A DNA stretch of 44,445 bases. Source: Akkermansia sp. Its GTDB lineage: Bacteria; Verrucomicrobiota; Verrucomicrobiia; Verrucomicrobiales; Akkermansiaceae. Shown here one piece after another: positions 8,793 to 18,272 of the stretch (position 1 is the stretch's first letter; each line of letters begins with the position of its first letter). Location of the stretch: the NCBI GenBank assembly GCA_030535795.1, contig JAUNRE010000009.1:1-44445 (forward strand), in the 5' to 3' direction. The notes under the pieces were generated by a model that worked only from the letters and a program-made list of their open reading frames with translations, was not told the origin of the DNA and did not search any database. Both the position numbers and the translations under genes were made by a program.

Positions 8793-8833
8793 ATGTTACC
8801 TGTGGCCGCTCCAAAAAGCAAGCCGTCTTTTTG

Positions 8834-10042
8834 TCACCGTTCACCGGAAGCCTCCTGCAGCGCGATGACTTCCTGAAGATCAACGAATTCAACATCTGCT
8901 CCCAGCCCGCCGATTTCCGCAAGCAGCTCACGCACACGCACATTCAGCCGCGCATAATCCACACCGGCGCCGCCTTCAGCCGTGCCGGGAAACACCAGAT
9001 AGCTCACCCCCAGGCCGGACGTAGCAGAGCCATCAGCATCTGCCTTCTCGCGCACCATGCGGCACAAGCGCACCGAAGCCTCACCCGTTTCGACCCGCGG
9101 CACAAATCCACCCACGATAGCAGGAAAAACACGTTTACCCACCACTACGGCAGCGAAGTCACCGGGCAGCGGCCGAAAATCCGCCCCGCCCTTCTTCTCA
9201 TCGCTGCGTTTATCCTGCACCGTGGCAGGCAGCAGGATAAAGGGGTCGAGCTCATCGCGCAGCGGAATCTCGCGTTCCTCAGCCGGGGCGGCGGCCGCCG
9301 CCTTCATCCCGGCCTGAAGCCACAACAGGCGGCGCCCGCACTCCGGCGCCGTCAGTTCCAGCAAGGTATCCGTATCGTAGAATGATGCACTATCGGGCAG
9401 CGGCTCCACCATGGCCGCAGCCTTGCGCACCAGTGTCTGCTTGCGGAGATAAAGCGCGTGGTACCAGGGGGAAACGGTTGCAGCCTGCATCAGCTCGGCA
9501 TATCGGGGAAAGACGGACGACAGCGCCGGATTCGCCGCCAGCAACTCATGGCCGCCGGCAGCTTTGGGCAACAACACATCGATTGACACGCTGACGCTGT
9601 ATGCTTCTTTCAGATTACGATCCTGCGAAGCCGTGGTACCGGGGGTAAACACCGTCTCAGCATTCGTTAACAGGCTTTGGATATGAGGCTCATACTGCGG
9701 TCCGACATTCTCCAGCAATGCGGGAGGAAAGTTTGGCAGACGCACCCCGGACATACGGAAAGACGATTGGGGACACCATGGGGACGGCTGCTCCAGCAGC
9801 TGCGCCGCCTTGTCCTCTGCCGTGAGCGGAGCCTGCTGTTGCAGCTCGGCAGGCGCTTCGCTCGGTAGCTTGGTCGGCACGGCCTCGGCGGGCGCCAGCC
9901 CCGCGCGGCACACACGCAACAGCTCATAAGGGTGCGGAGTCAGGAACGAACAGGCACCCGCCGCAATGAGCCCCAGAGCCATGGCGCTGAACCAGGGGAG
10001 AGTTTTCTTCTGCGGCTCTCTTTTTCTGAGAAGGTTTTCCAT
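8834..10042 (-). CDS. GH75-like membrane-anchored protein, paralogue B
   Basis: This encodes 402 residues from ATG 10042 (MENLLRKREP); the in-frame start 27 bases further up would overlap the upstream gene. An N-terminal membrane helix (WFSAMALGLIAAGACSFL) is followed by a variable linker and a long middle region shared with the neighbouring paralogue (LPNFPPALLENV; VSVSIDVLLPKAA; FYDTDTLLELTAPE). The C-terminal part resembles the GH75 chitosanase fold: GDFAAVVVGKRVFPAIV, GEASVRL, GVSYLVFPGT. The GD pair normally found after AIV is GG here, so one of the two acidic residues expected in the active site is missing. It was probably produced by tandem duplication; chitosanase activity seems unlikely. 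The family call rests on motif memory. Confidence 0.6.
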   Translation of the reverse strand: MENLLRKREPQKKTLPWFSAMALGLIAAGACSFLTPHPYELLRVCRAGLAPAEAVPTKLPSEAPAELQQQAPLTAEDKAAQLLEQPSPWCPQSSFRMSGVRLPNFPPALLENVGPQYEPHIQSLLTNAETVFTPGTTASQDRNLKEAYSVSVSIDVLLPKAAGGHELLAANPALSSVFPRYAELMQAATVSPWYHALYLRKQTLVRKAAAMVEPLPDSASFYDTDTLLELTAPECGRRLLWLQAGMKAAAAAPAEEREIPLRDELDPFILLPATVQDKRSDEKKGGADFRPLPGDFAAVVVGKRVFPAIVGGFVPRVETGEASVRLCRMVREKADADGSATSGLGVSYLVFPGTAEGGAGVDYARLNVRVRELLAEIGGLGADVEFVDLQEVIALQEASGER

Positions 10043-10065
10043 GGTGCTTATGTTACAGAGCGAGC

Positions 10066-11478
10066 TCAAGCCGAAGCAGAAGCTGATGATTCTTCCACCG
10101 CCACAGGCTCCTTCTTCTCGGGCTGAGGGAGCAAATCCTTCATCTCCACGAATTCGGCATCGGGGCCGATACCGCCTATTTCATCGAGCAACTCGCGCAC
10201 ACGGGCATTGAGGCGCTCATAGTCAATCGGGCCATTTTCCGGTTCCTTGGTACCGGGGAAAATGATGTAGCTAACGCCCAGATCAGACACAGGGCGGGCA
10301 TAGGTGGTTGCCTTGGGGTTCACGGCCTTGCTGAGACGCAGCGACGCCTCGCCCGTTTTGAAGCGGGGACCGAAATCGCCCACAATGGCCGGGAACACGC
10401 GCTTACCCACCACCACGGCGGCGTAGTCGCCGGGAACAGGGCGGTAGGCGGCATTCTTCCCCTCCTTTACCGTAAGCGGCGCCACGATGAAAGAATCGTA
10501 CTCCGCCAGCAGGAAGCTGGAGTTTTCCAAATCAGCTATCACCCGAGCCGCATTTTGAGCGGCCTCTTTCTTACCCTGCTTGCGGTAGCGAGCCTGGCGT
10601 TCCTTCCAGCCGGCCAGCAGCGGATTCGGTGTCTTGGTACGCTTTTTCCAGCGATAGGAGGTGGTGGGCTGGTAGTGGTCACTCTTACGAATTTTCTCGG
10701 GCATCGTCGGCAGGCGGTCGCCGTCCGAGCCATCCGACACCACATCCATATCCGCCTGAATCCACAGGACTCGGCGATGGGACTCCGGAGCCTCTATCTC
10801 CAGAATGGTATCAGTATCATAAAAATTGTGGCGATCCAGCAGCTGCGCCAGCAAGGCTGTATTCTTGCGGATGCGGTTCTGCTTGTGCAGATAAAGCGAG
10901 TGGAACCACGGGGAAACTTTAGCGTGCTGCATCAGCTCCGTGAAGCGCGGCAACACGCGCGGCAGCTGAGGATTGGCATGCAGCAGAGCATCCCCCTCCG
11001 CAGCCTTGGGCAGCAGAACATTGAGCGATACCCGCACCTGGTATGCATCCTTTTTCACGCGATCCTGTGCCGCCGTACTACCGGCACGGAAGTGCACATT
11101 GCTGCGGTTGTTCAACCCGCGCGTCAGATTATTGACATGCTCATAGTTACCGGGTTCCACCGACTCCGGCAGCGCCGGCGGGAAATTCGGCAGATTGACC
11201 GCCGGCATGGCAAAGGCCGACTCCGGCGACCAGGGAGCGGGATGCTCCAGCACAAACTCGGCCTGCTTCTGCGCCTCTGGTTTTTCGGGGCGGGGTTTGG
11301 GCTTGGGCTTAGGCTTGGGAGCCACAGGAGGCGGTGGTGGCGGCGGATTAAAAGCACGCACCAGCTCCGCCGGATACGGCGTAAACAGAGAAGCCGCAGC
11401 CATGGCCAGCACAGCCAGCAGCCCCAGCTTGAACCAAGTCAGAGCCCTCCCTTTGCGTCTCGTCTTTTTCCAACTCAT
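10066..11478 (-). CDS. GH75-like protein with a TonB-like Pro/Lys linker, paralogue A
   Basis: This encodes 470 residues. One N-terminal membrane helix (about residues 14-33) is followed by an extended Pro and Lys-Pro run (residues 45-68, PPPPPPPVAPKPKPKPKPRP) like the periplasm-spanning linkers of TonB. The middle region matches paralogue B, with an added Arg/Lys-rich insert (SYRWKKRTKTPNPLLAGWKERQ, split by basic residues). The C-terminal segment at about 345-445 resembles GH75 chitosanases: GDYAAVVVGKRVFPAIVGD, GEASLRL, GVSYIIFPGT. Both acidic residues (GD and GE) are kept. It could act on a chitosan-like or peptidoglycan amino-sugar polymer, but this is inference. It lies 10 bases after the SDR gene and 23 before paralogue B. 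Confidence 0.62.
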   Translation of the reverse strand: MSWKKTRRKGRALTWFKLGLLAVLAMAAASLFTPYPAELVRAFNPPPPPPPVAPKPKPKPKPRPEKPEAQKQAEFVLEHPAPWSPESAFAMPAVNLPNFPPALPESVEPGNYEHVNNLTRGLNNRSNVHFRAGSTAAQDRVKKDAYQVRVSLNVLLPKAAEGDALLHANPQLPRVLPRFTELMQHAKVSPWFHSLYLHKQNRIRKNTALLAQLLDRHNFYDTDTILEIEAPESHRRVLWIQADMDVVSDGSDGDRLPTMPEKIRKSDHYQPTTSYRWKKRTKTPNPLLAGWKERQARYRKQGKKEAAQNAARVIADLENSSFLLAEYDSFIVAPLTVKEGKNAAYRPVPGDYAAVVVGKRVFPAIVGDFGPRFKTGEASLRLSKAVNPKATTYARPVSDLGVSYIIFPGTKEPENGPIDYERLNARVRELLDEIGGIGPDAEFVEMKDLLPQPEKKEPVAVEESSASASA

Positions 11479-11488
11479 ATCGTTTCTC

Positions 11489-12322
11489 TTATTCGGCGGG
11501 TACAGCCTTACGGGGACGGAAGCTCATGATGAGGCGCAGCATCCAAAGCGGAGCATTGCGCACAAACAACCCGACAAGGCGGATTTTGAACGAAGGATAA
11601 CAACGAGGTCTGTTGAGCAGAACGGCAGCGTACGCGGAATCAACCACGCATTCTACCGATGTGTAAAACCACTTGCGGAACGGCACCTCTTTCTTGCTCT
11701 TGCCGGTACGCCTGGCCACATCGCCGAACCCGGTGTGAGACGGCCCCGGACACACCGCCGTGACATGAATATGTGTTTTTGCCAGCTCAATGCGGAGAGC
11801 CTCGCTGAACGAACTCACAAATGCCTTACTGGCAGCATACATCGCAAAATCCGGGATAGCGAGGTCAGCCGCCAGAGAAGCGACATTGATGATAAACGCC
11901 CGGCGAGCCTTCTGCATGGCGGGCAGCATGGCGCGAGTGATTTCAACAAGGGCGGTCATGTTCACCTCAATCATGCGGCGATTGCGCTCCGGTTCCGATG
12001 AAGCGAACTCCCCGTAATCGCCCAGCCCGGCATTGTTGATCAGCATCATCCACTCACACTGTTCTCCGGCCAACTCCTGCAACAGTGCCGCGCGGGCATG
12101 GCTATCGGCCAAATCGCAAGGCTTCACCTGCACCTCGCAGCCATACTGCCCCATCAAATCATCAGCCAGAGCCTTCAATTTATCCTCACTGCGGGCGATG
12201 AGAATAAAACGCGTCTTCTGAGCACGGGCATGATACCGCATGAACTCGGCAACGCGGTAGGCAAACGCCTTGCCGAAGCCGGATGAGGCTCCTGTGATGA
12301 CCACCGTGGATAAACATGACAT
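11489..12322 (-). CDS. Short-chain dehydrogenase/reductase
   Basis: This encodes 277 residues from ATG 12322 ([17 protein letters not shown]). Classical SDR motifs are present: cofactor-binding TGASSGFG near the N terminus, NNAGLGDYG in the middle, and the catalytic Tyr/Lys pair in [15 protein letters not shown], with Ser in NVASLA upstream. The family is NAD(P)H-dependent; the substrate cannot be deduced. A C-terminal extension of about 50 residues (Pro/Arg-rich, hydrophobic [16 protein letters not shown]) may contact the membrane. A longer upstream start is possible, but the putative promoter at 12329-12357 and the tight fit to the fold favour 12322. It heads the minus-strand run through the GH75-like genes. 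Confidence 0.85.
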   Translation of the reverse strand: MSCLSTVVITGASSGFGKAFAYRVAEFMRYHARAQKTRFILIARSEDKLKALADDLMGQYGCEVQVKPCDLADSHARAALLQELAGEQCEWMMLINNAGLGDYGEFASSEPERNRRMIEVNMTALVEITRAMLPAMQKARRAFIINVASLAADLAIPDFAMYAASKAFVSSFSEALRIELAKTHIHVTAVCPGPSHTGFGDVARRTGKSKKEVPFRKWFYTSVECVVDSAYAAVLLNRPRCYPSFKIRLVGLFVRNAPLWMLRLIMSFRPRKAVPAE

Positions 12323-12328
12323 GCCCCT

Positions 12329-12357
12329 ATCATCCCATCTCAGAGCATGACTTGCAA
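12329..12357 (-). promoter_or_regulatory. Possible leaderless promoter of the SDR-GH75 run
   Basis: Minus strand TTGCAA (12357-12352), 17 bases, GATGAT (12334-12329), then only 6 bases (AGGGGC) to ATG 12322. The -10 match is poor (4 of 6) and AGGGG could instead be a Shine-Dalgarno of a longer transcript. Confidence 0.3.
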
Positions 12358-12419
12358 GCACAAAATCAGCCAGCAGAGCACCTGCGGAACTTTTTTTGCT
12401 GGAATTGCACGGCGAAAGA

Positions 12420-12428
12420 TGATATAAA
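12420..12428 (+). promoter_or_regulatory. Extended -10 promoter of fumarase, near-leaderless
   Basis: TGATATAAA is an extended -10 element (TG, one base, TATAAA at 12423-12428). There is no good -35 box at 16-18 bases, which an extended -10 can compensate for. Ten bases separate it from ATG 12439, the same gap as for manC and glyS. Confidence 0.55.
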
Positions 12429-12438
12429 CAGTGGCGTT

Positions 12439-14085
<1,647 letters not shown>

Positions 14086-14096
14086 TCCACCTTTTC

Positions 14097-14124
14097 AGCC
14101 CCCGCTGTTCCGACAGCGGGGGCT
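14097..14124 (+). terminator. Hairpin after fumarase
   Basis: A perfect 12-bp stem, AGCCCCCGCTGT (14097-14108) with ACAGCGGGGGCT (14113-14124), and loop TCCG. It is followed only by ACTTTAAAA, so it is a strong hairpin with a weak T tract and may terminate partially, leaving some read-through to the next gene at 14136. Confidence 0.65.
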
Positions 14125-14135
14125 ACTTTAAAACA

Positions 14136-14894
14136 ATGACGGATAAAACAAAAGAGATACTGAGGCAACTTGCCTGCTACATCGCAGTCGGGGTTGTGGG
14201 AGGTATCGGTCCTATTCTCCCGCTGACCGCTTATCTGGTATGTGCGGGCGGCACCGTCATTTTTGCCTATCTGTACAAGTGTATGCAGGGGCAGCCCCTG
14301 CGTACCGTCTTCCTTGTCAGTGCTCTGCTGTGGCTGTGGGGAAACACCGCCATCACCCTTATCGACTACAGCAATGCTCTGTTAGCTATCGGTGTACTGG
14401 TATTGGGCTGCACCCTCGTCACCGGGGCTCGCCGTTGGGAGCGACTGGGGGCTTTCCTGTTGCCTGTTGGCGGGCTGAGCCTTATTCCCTACGGGATGCG
14501 AGACATAGAAAGCGGCCATGCGATGGCAGCCATAGCAGCCTGGTTGCTGATTTTCGGCGGTGTCTGTTACCTGTGCCGCACCCTTATTTCCTCGAAGATT
14601 CGCTGCGGCAATTTTCTGCGCTACGGGTTGCCGTATATACTCGGCTTCGCATTGATTATCGGAGGCCTCCTGCTTGCACGTATACGCCCCGACGAAATCA
14701 TGGGGGTCATTCCCGGAGTTCTCCTGCTCCTGTCGCCCGATTTGTGGGCTATGCTGAGTCGGCGTTGCCAGCAAGCCTGCGGCGTGCAGAACCCCTGGTG
14801 GCTCGGCATGCTGAGTGCCCTCGCCTGCCTGGTTCCGCTGGGTATTGTCAATTTTATCTTCAACATCACCATTTACCTATTCCCACAATTTTAA
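14136..14894 (+). CDS. Unknown polytopic membrane protein
   Basis: This encodes 252 residues from ATG 14136 (MTDKTKEILRQLACYIAVGV). About eight hydrophobic segments fill almost the whole chain (for example IGPILPLTAYLVCAGGTVIF, ALLAIGVLVLGCTLV, GLPYILGFALIIGGLLLA and the C-terminal LVPLGIVNFIFNITIYLF). No transporter or enzyme signature is recognised. The gene begins 12 bases after the fumarase hairpin and ends 3 bases before cdsA, suggesting co-expression with lipid-synthesis genes. No function is proposed. Confidence 0.75.
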   Translation: MTDKTKEILRQLACYIAVGVVGGIGPILPLTAYLVCAGGTVIFAYLYKCMQGQPLRTVFLVSALLWLWGNTAITLIDYSNALLAIGVLVLGCTLVTGARRWERLGAFLLPVGGLSLIPYGMRDIESGHAMAAIAAWLLIFGGVCYLCRTLISSKIRCGNFLRYGLPYILGFALIIGGLLLARIRPDEIMGVIPGVLLLLSPDLWAMLSRRCQQACGVQNPWWLGMLSALACLVPLGIVNFIFNITIYLFPQF

Positions 14895-14897
14895 ATT

Positions 14898-15836
14898 ATG
14901 AGCCCGAAAGTAAAAACATTCATAGAACGCGGTATCAGCACCATCATTCTCCTCGGACTGCTGGGCGGTGCCGTATGCTGGAACAACGCCATCGGCTATG
15001 CCATTCTGGTCTGTGTGCTCTGCAACCTGACTAGCTACGAGTGGTTCAACATGCTACGCGAACGCGGCAAGGAATCGAACCGCGGACTCGCGCTGGTGGT
15101 CGGTTTGGTGTACCCCTGGCTCATGGCCGCCGGTATGCTGATGCTCAACAGCGAGGAACATATCGCCATCATCGGCGGCGAAGATGGTCCCACCTCCCTC
15201 TTTCTGGCTAGCACGTTCGATTTCAACTCCGTTGCGCTGAGTGCACTGGTGCTTTTCGTGCTGGCAACATTCTTCTGCGAGCTGTACCGCATGGACTACA
15301 AGGGCAGCACGGGAGCACAGGCGCTGAGCAGCGCCGGCATCACCATCCTCTCCTTCGTGTACCCTGTATGGCTCTTTGCCTTTGCGCTGAGCACCCTCTG
15401 CGACCCGAGCGCCGTCTACAACCTGCTGTGGCTGGTGCTGGCCACCAAGATGAGCGATATCTGGGCCTATGTGAGCGGCGTGCTGCTGGGCGGGCGCTTC
15501 ATCAAGCGCAAGTTCAGCCCGGCTGTTTCACCGAAAAAAACATGGGAAGGCATCATCGGCTCCTTCATCATCACCTCCGTATGCAGCTGGTACCTGCTGC
15601 CCATAACCGGGTTCTGTTTTGAACAAACGCCGCTTATCTTCTTCTGCGTCGTCATGCCTGCCATCTTTATGCTGAGTGTTACCGGCGACCTGGCGGGCTC
15701 CCTCATTAAGCGAGGCGTCGCCATTAAAGACAGCGGCTCACTGCTGCCAGGCATCGGCGGCATTTTCGACCTCATCGATTCGCCCGCATTCACAGTCTCA
15801 TTCTTTGCAGCGGCAATGCCCATCCTCTGCCTCTGA
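14898..15836 (+). CDS. cdsA: Phosphatidate cytidylyltransferase
   Basis: This encodes 312 residues with about eight membrane helices. It makes CDP-diacylglycerol from phosphatidate and CTP, the branch point for phospholipid synthesis in the inner membrane. The C-terminal signature is present in variant form: SLIKRGVAIKDSGSLLPGIG followed by GIFDLIDS. The usual PGHGG...DRxD reads PGIGG...DLID, so the His and the Arg are replaced; I believe such forms occur in other phyla and do not take this as loss of function. The cytoplasmic loop KRKFSPAVSPKKTWEG matches the family. It follows the unknown membrane protein by 3 bases and precedes the lipid kinase gene by 15. Confidence 0.9.
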   Translation: MSPKVKTFIERGISTIILLGLLGGAVCWNNAIGYAILVCVLCNLTSYEWFNMLRERGKESNRGLALVVGLVYPWLMAAGMLMLNSEEHIAIIGGEDGPTSLFLASTFDFNSVALSALVLFVLATFFCELYRMDYKGSTGAQALSSAGITILSFVYPVWLFAFALSTLCDPSAVYNLLWLVLATKMSDIWAYVSGVLLGGRFIKRKFSPAVSPKKTWEGIIGSFIITSVCSWYLLPITGFCFEQTPLIFFCVVMPAIFMLSVTGDLAGSLIKRGVAIKDSGSLLPGIGGIFDLIDSPAFTVSFFAAAMPILCL

Positions 15837-15851
15837 TTTTTCGACACAACC

Positions 15852-16829
15852 ATGCACCTCACCGTCCCCTTACTCATCAACCCCAAGGCCGGCAGTCTTT
15901 TCCGCTCCGGCTTAAAGGTATGGCTGGATGAACACCGCAATGACTTTACGCTGGTTCCCACAAGCAGCGCGGAGGATTTGACAGCCAAAGCCAGACAGCT
16001 GGCCGAGGCCGGAGAACCCGTGGTGGCAGCCGCCGGAGGAGACGGCACCCTGATGAATGCCGCACAGGGACTCGCCGGCACGGATACGGCACTGGGTATT
16101 CTGCCCTGCGGCACCATGAACGTGTTTGCCCGCGAGCTGGGCATCGGCTCACGCCGCTTCGATGTCGCGCTGGATGCCATTAAAACGGGGCCGCGCCACA
16201 AGATTGACCTCTTCACCGTCAACGACCGCCCCTTTCTTCAGATGGCAGGCTTCGGACCGGATGCGCGCATCGTAAAGCTCATCACCCCCAGGCTCAAGAA
16301 GCTCACAGGCGCCGCCTCACACGTTATCGTGGGCTGCAAAGTAGCGTTGGAGCACCACCCCATCATCACTGTTACGCTCCCCGGCGGCAAAGAGATTCGC
16401 GGCACTCAGGTCATATTAGGCAACGGCAAACGCTATGGGGGTGAGGCACACCTCTTCGCCAACGCGCGCTACGACGACGGGCTGCTCGATGCCGCCATCA
16501 TTCACCAGGAAAGCATGCCCATTCTCTTCGAAATACTGGATTGCATGTGCCACCGAGGTGCTACAAGCAGCAATGTGAGCCAGTTCACCAAGCTCTGTTC
16601 CTTCGAAAGCTGCGAAATCACCGCTGAGGGTAAGCTGGATTACCAGCTCGACGGCGACTACGCCGGCACCATTCTTCCCGGTGAAAAAGCTATCATCCGC
16701 CGCCTGCCCGAGAAGCTCAAGGTATGTGTACCGCGCGTACCGGTACCGAACACCCCCTTCGAGAAGTTCATGGCTCACCCCATGGTGGAAGCATGGCGCA
16801 CACTCATCCGCCGCGCCAAGGAGTTTTAA
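15852..16829 (+). CDS. Diacylglycerol kinase-family lipid kinase (DagK/YegS-like)
   Basis: This encodes 325 residues. The DAGK catalytic domain is at the N terminus: LINPKAGS, then AAGGDGTLMNAAQGL with the GGDGT nucleotide loop, then GILPCGTMNVFARELGI, the PxGTxNxFAR motif. The C-terminal beta domain includes KIDLFTVNDRPFLQMAGFG and KLDYQLDGDYAG. Members phosphorylate diacylglycerol or a related lipid to return it to the phosphatidate pool, which fits the position directly after cdsA. The exact lipid cannot be assigned. The last residues are followed 28 bases later by a strong terminator. Confidence 0.87.
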   Translation: MHLTVPLLINPKAGSLFRSGLKVWLDEHRNDFTLVPTSSAEDLTAKARQLAEAGEPVVAAAGGDGTLMNAAQGLAGTDTALGILPCGTMNVFARELGIGSRRFDVALDAIKTGPRHKIDLFTVNDRPFLQMAGFGPDARIVKLITPRLKKLTGAASHVIVGCKVALEHHPIITVTLPGGKEIRGTQVILGNGKRYGGEAHLFANARYDDGLLDAAIIHQESMPILFEILDCMCHRGATSSNVSQFTKLCSFESCEITAEGKLDYQLDGDYAGTILPGEKAIIRRLPEKLKVCVPRVPVPNTPFEKFMAHPMVEAWRTLIRRAKEF

Positions 16830-16856
16830 GCGAAGCCAAAAGGGCTCGTACACAGC

Positions 16857-16891
16857 AAAGCTACGCCCACTTGCGGGCGCAGCTTTTTTTT
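16857..16891 (+). terminator. Terminator of the cdsA-lipid kinase operon
   Basis: Stem AAAGCT(A)CGCCC (16857-16868) pairs with GGGCG(C)AGCTTT (16875-16886), with one A/C mismatch, followed by an uninterrupted T tract to 16891. The T tract overlaps the stop codon of the convergent gene. Confidence 0.88.
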
Positions 16892-17576
16892 ACTTAACCC
16901 ACCTGCCATTGCCCATGGGCAGGCAGCCGTTACTTACAGGATGATAGCGGGTTGCTTCCGTATTACCCCACAGGTGGACTCCAAGTGCCTTAAACCACTT
17001 ACCGCTCATACTCCTGCCGGTATAGCAGCCGAAGCTGCGACAGATTGCCCCCGGAGCAAAGGCATTGCGGTGTATATTAGCCGCAAGGTCATCCTCATGC
17101 AGCCATTGGGTGGATGCCCCGATGATGTCGTTGCTGTACTCCAGCATGAAGGCGTGTGCATTAGAATGCCCGAAGTAATAGAATGAGGTGATGGGGCCAC
17201 CGAAAGACGGAGCCTTGTTAATGGCAGCGTATGCCTGTGCAGCCGTGTCAACCATCACCAAACGCACCCCTCGCTTGGCAGCCTGCTGATGAATCATGCT
17301 CACATAATTCTTCCCGTCTTCCTTGCCGCGAGTCACATAGGACGGACGATACACAATCCACACGATTTTCTCGCCGGGTTTCTTGCGGCGCGTCATATCC
17401 ATCTGCACCGTGGCAGCACGCACAAAATTGGCCCACCAGTTATCATGAGCAGCCGGACCGCGCAACTTCTCCCAGGTCTTAAGAGCGACACCGCCGGTCA
17501 TGATAACCTCAACCGCCTGTGTCGGAACGCACAAGATAAACAGAAGAGCTGCGATAAACAGACGAACCCTATTCAT
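16890..17576 (-). CDS. Secreted protein with a possible caspase-like His/Cys pair
   Basis: This encodes 228 residues. A Sec signal peptide is clear (MNRVRLFIAALLFILCVPTQA), so the product is exported. The body alternates hydrophobic strands and helices: KIVWIVYRPSYV, GVRLVMVDT, ITSFYYFGHSNAHAF, PGAICRSFGCYTGRS, LGVHLWGNT. A His after a strand (His137 in FGHSN) and a Cys after a later strand (Cys184 in SFGCYTG) are arranged as in clan CD peptidases (caspase/CHAT type). That is inference; I do not recognise the family by name. It stands alone with its own promoter at 17586-17614. A structural or adhesin role is possible instead. Confidence 0.6.
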   Translation of the reverse strand: MNRVRLFIAALLFILCVPTQAVEVIMTGGVALKTWEKLRGPAAHDNWWANFVRAATVQMDMTRRKKPGEKIVWIVYRPSYVTRGKEDGKNYVSMIHQQAAKRGVRLVMVDTAAQAYAAINKAPSFGGPITSFYYFGHSNAHAFMLEYSNDIIGASTQWLHEDDLAANIHRNAFAPGAICRSFGCYTGRSMSGKWFKALGVHLWGNTEATRYHPVSNGCLPMGNGRWVK

Positions 17577-17585
17577 GATGCGAAA

Positions 17586-17614
17586 AGCATACAGCCATCA
17601 GCATCAGAAGTCAA
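17586..17614 (-). promoter_or_regulatory. Promoter of the secreted His/Cys protein, near-leaderless
   Basis: Minus strand TTGACT (17614-17609), 17 bases, TATGCT (17591-17586), then 9 bases to ATG 17576. There is no Shine-Dalgarno in the gap. Confidence 0.6.
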
Positions 17615-17713
17615 GCAAGTATTGAATGTATGAAATACAATTTCACTGCCATCACCGCGCCATACTGACACAAAAAGACACAGCCCGGACTAGCCGCCCC
17701 GCTTGTCTGCTTG

Positions 17714-17719
17714 TATAAT
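17714..17719 (+). promoter_or_regulatory. -10 box of the mcsA-mcsB-clpC operon
   Basis: A consensus TATAAT lies 6 bases before GTG 17726. No convincing -35 box lies 16-18 bases upstream. A start at this box would give an almost leaderless transcript and would exclude the in-frame TTG at 17711 as start. Confidence 0.45.
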
Positions 17720-17725
17720 AACGGC

Positions 17726-18253
17726 GTGAAAAAGTGCCACATATGCGGAAAGCGCGCGTCTATCTACCTGACGCAAATCATCAACGGGCAGGCTACCGAC
17801 CTGGCTCTCTGTGAGACGTGTGCGCGCGAAAAAGGACTTTTTGACCCGCAATCGCTTACCTTTGCCGAGAAATTCTTTCCGGAAGCCTTCCGGCAGAGCG
17901 TGGACAAGATAGTGAAGGAACTCATCGGCAAAGCTGAAGAGAATCGGGAAGAGCCCCCGGCACGCTTGCGAAGTGCCGACATGTTGACGTGTTGCCCGGC
18001 CTGCGGTTTCCGGCTGGAGAACTTCCGAGCCAGCGGACGCTTGGGTTGCGCCGACTGCTACAGCGTCTTTGCCGATGAAATCAGCGCCGATATGCAGCTC
18101 GCCGACACTGCCGAGCAGCAGGACTCGGCCGATGATACGGAATCCCCCGCCCTGCGCCGCAGCAAGCTGGAGCAACAGCTGCAAGCCGCTATCGACCGCG
18201 AAGATTACGAGACGGCGGCCACCCTGCGCGACGAACTCAAAAAATTGCTCTGA
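17726..18253 (+). CDS. mcsA: McsA-like zinc-finger protein with UVR motif
   Basis: This encodes 175 residues from GTG 17726 (MKKCHICGKRASIYLTQ). Two four-Cys zinc-binding sets are visible: CHIC...CETC at residues 4-32, and CCPACGFRLENF...GCADC in the middle. The C terminus is a UVR (UvrB/UvrC) motif, KLEQQLQAAIDREDYETAAT followed by LRDEL. In Bacillus, McsA activates the arginine kinase McsB and helps load substrates on ClpC. The gene starts a three-gene unit with mcsB (19 bases downstream) and clpC. Zinc sites are intact, in contrast to the altered kinase next door. Confidence 0.85.
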   Translation: MKKCHICGKRASIYLTQIINGQATDLALCETCAREKGLFDPQSLTFAEKFFPEAFRQSVDKIVKELIGKAEENREEPPARLRSADMLTCCPACGFRLENFRASGRLGCADCYSVFADEISADMQLADTAEQQDSADDTESPALRRSKLEQQLQAAIDREDYETAATLRDELKKLL

Positions 18254-18272
18254 TTCCATTCCTTTTATTTCC

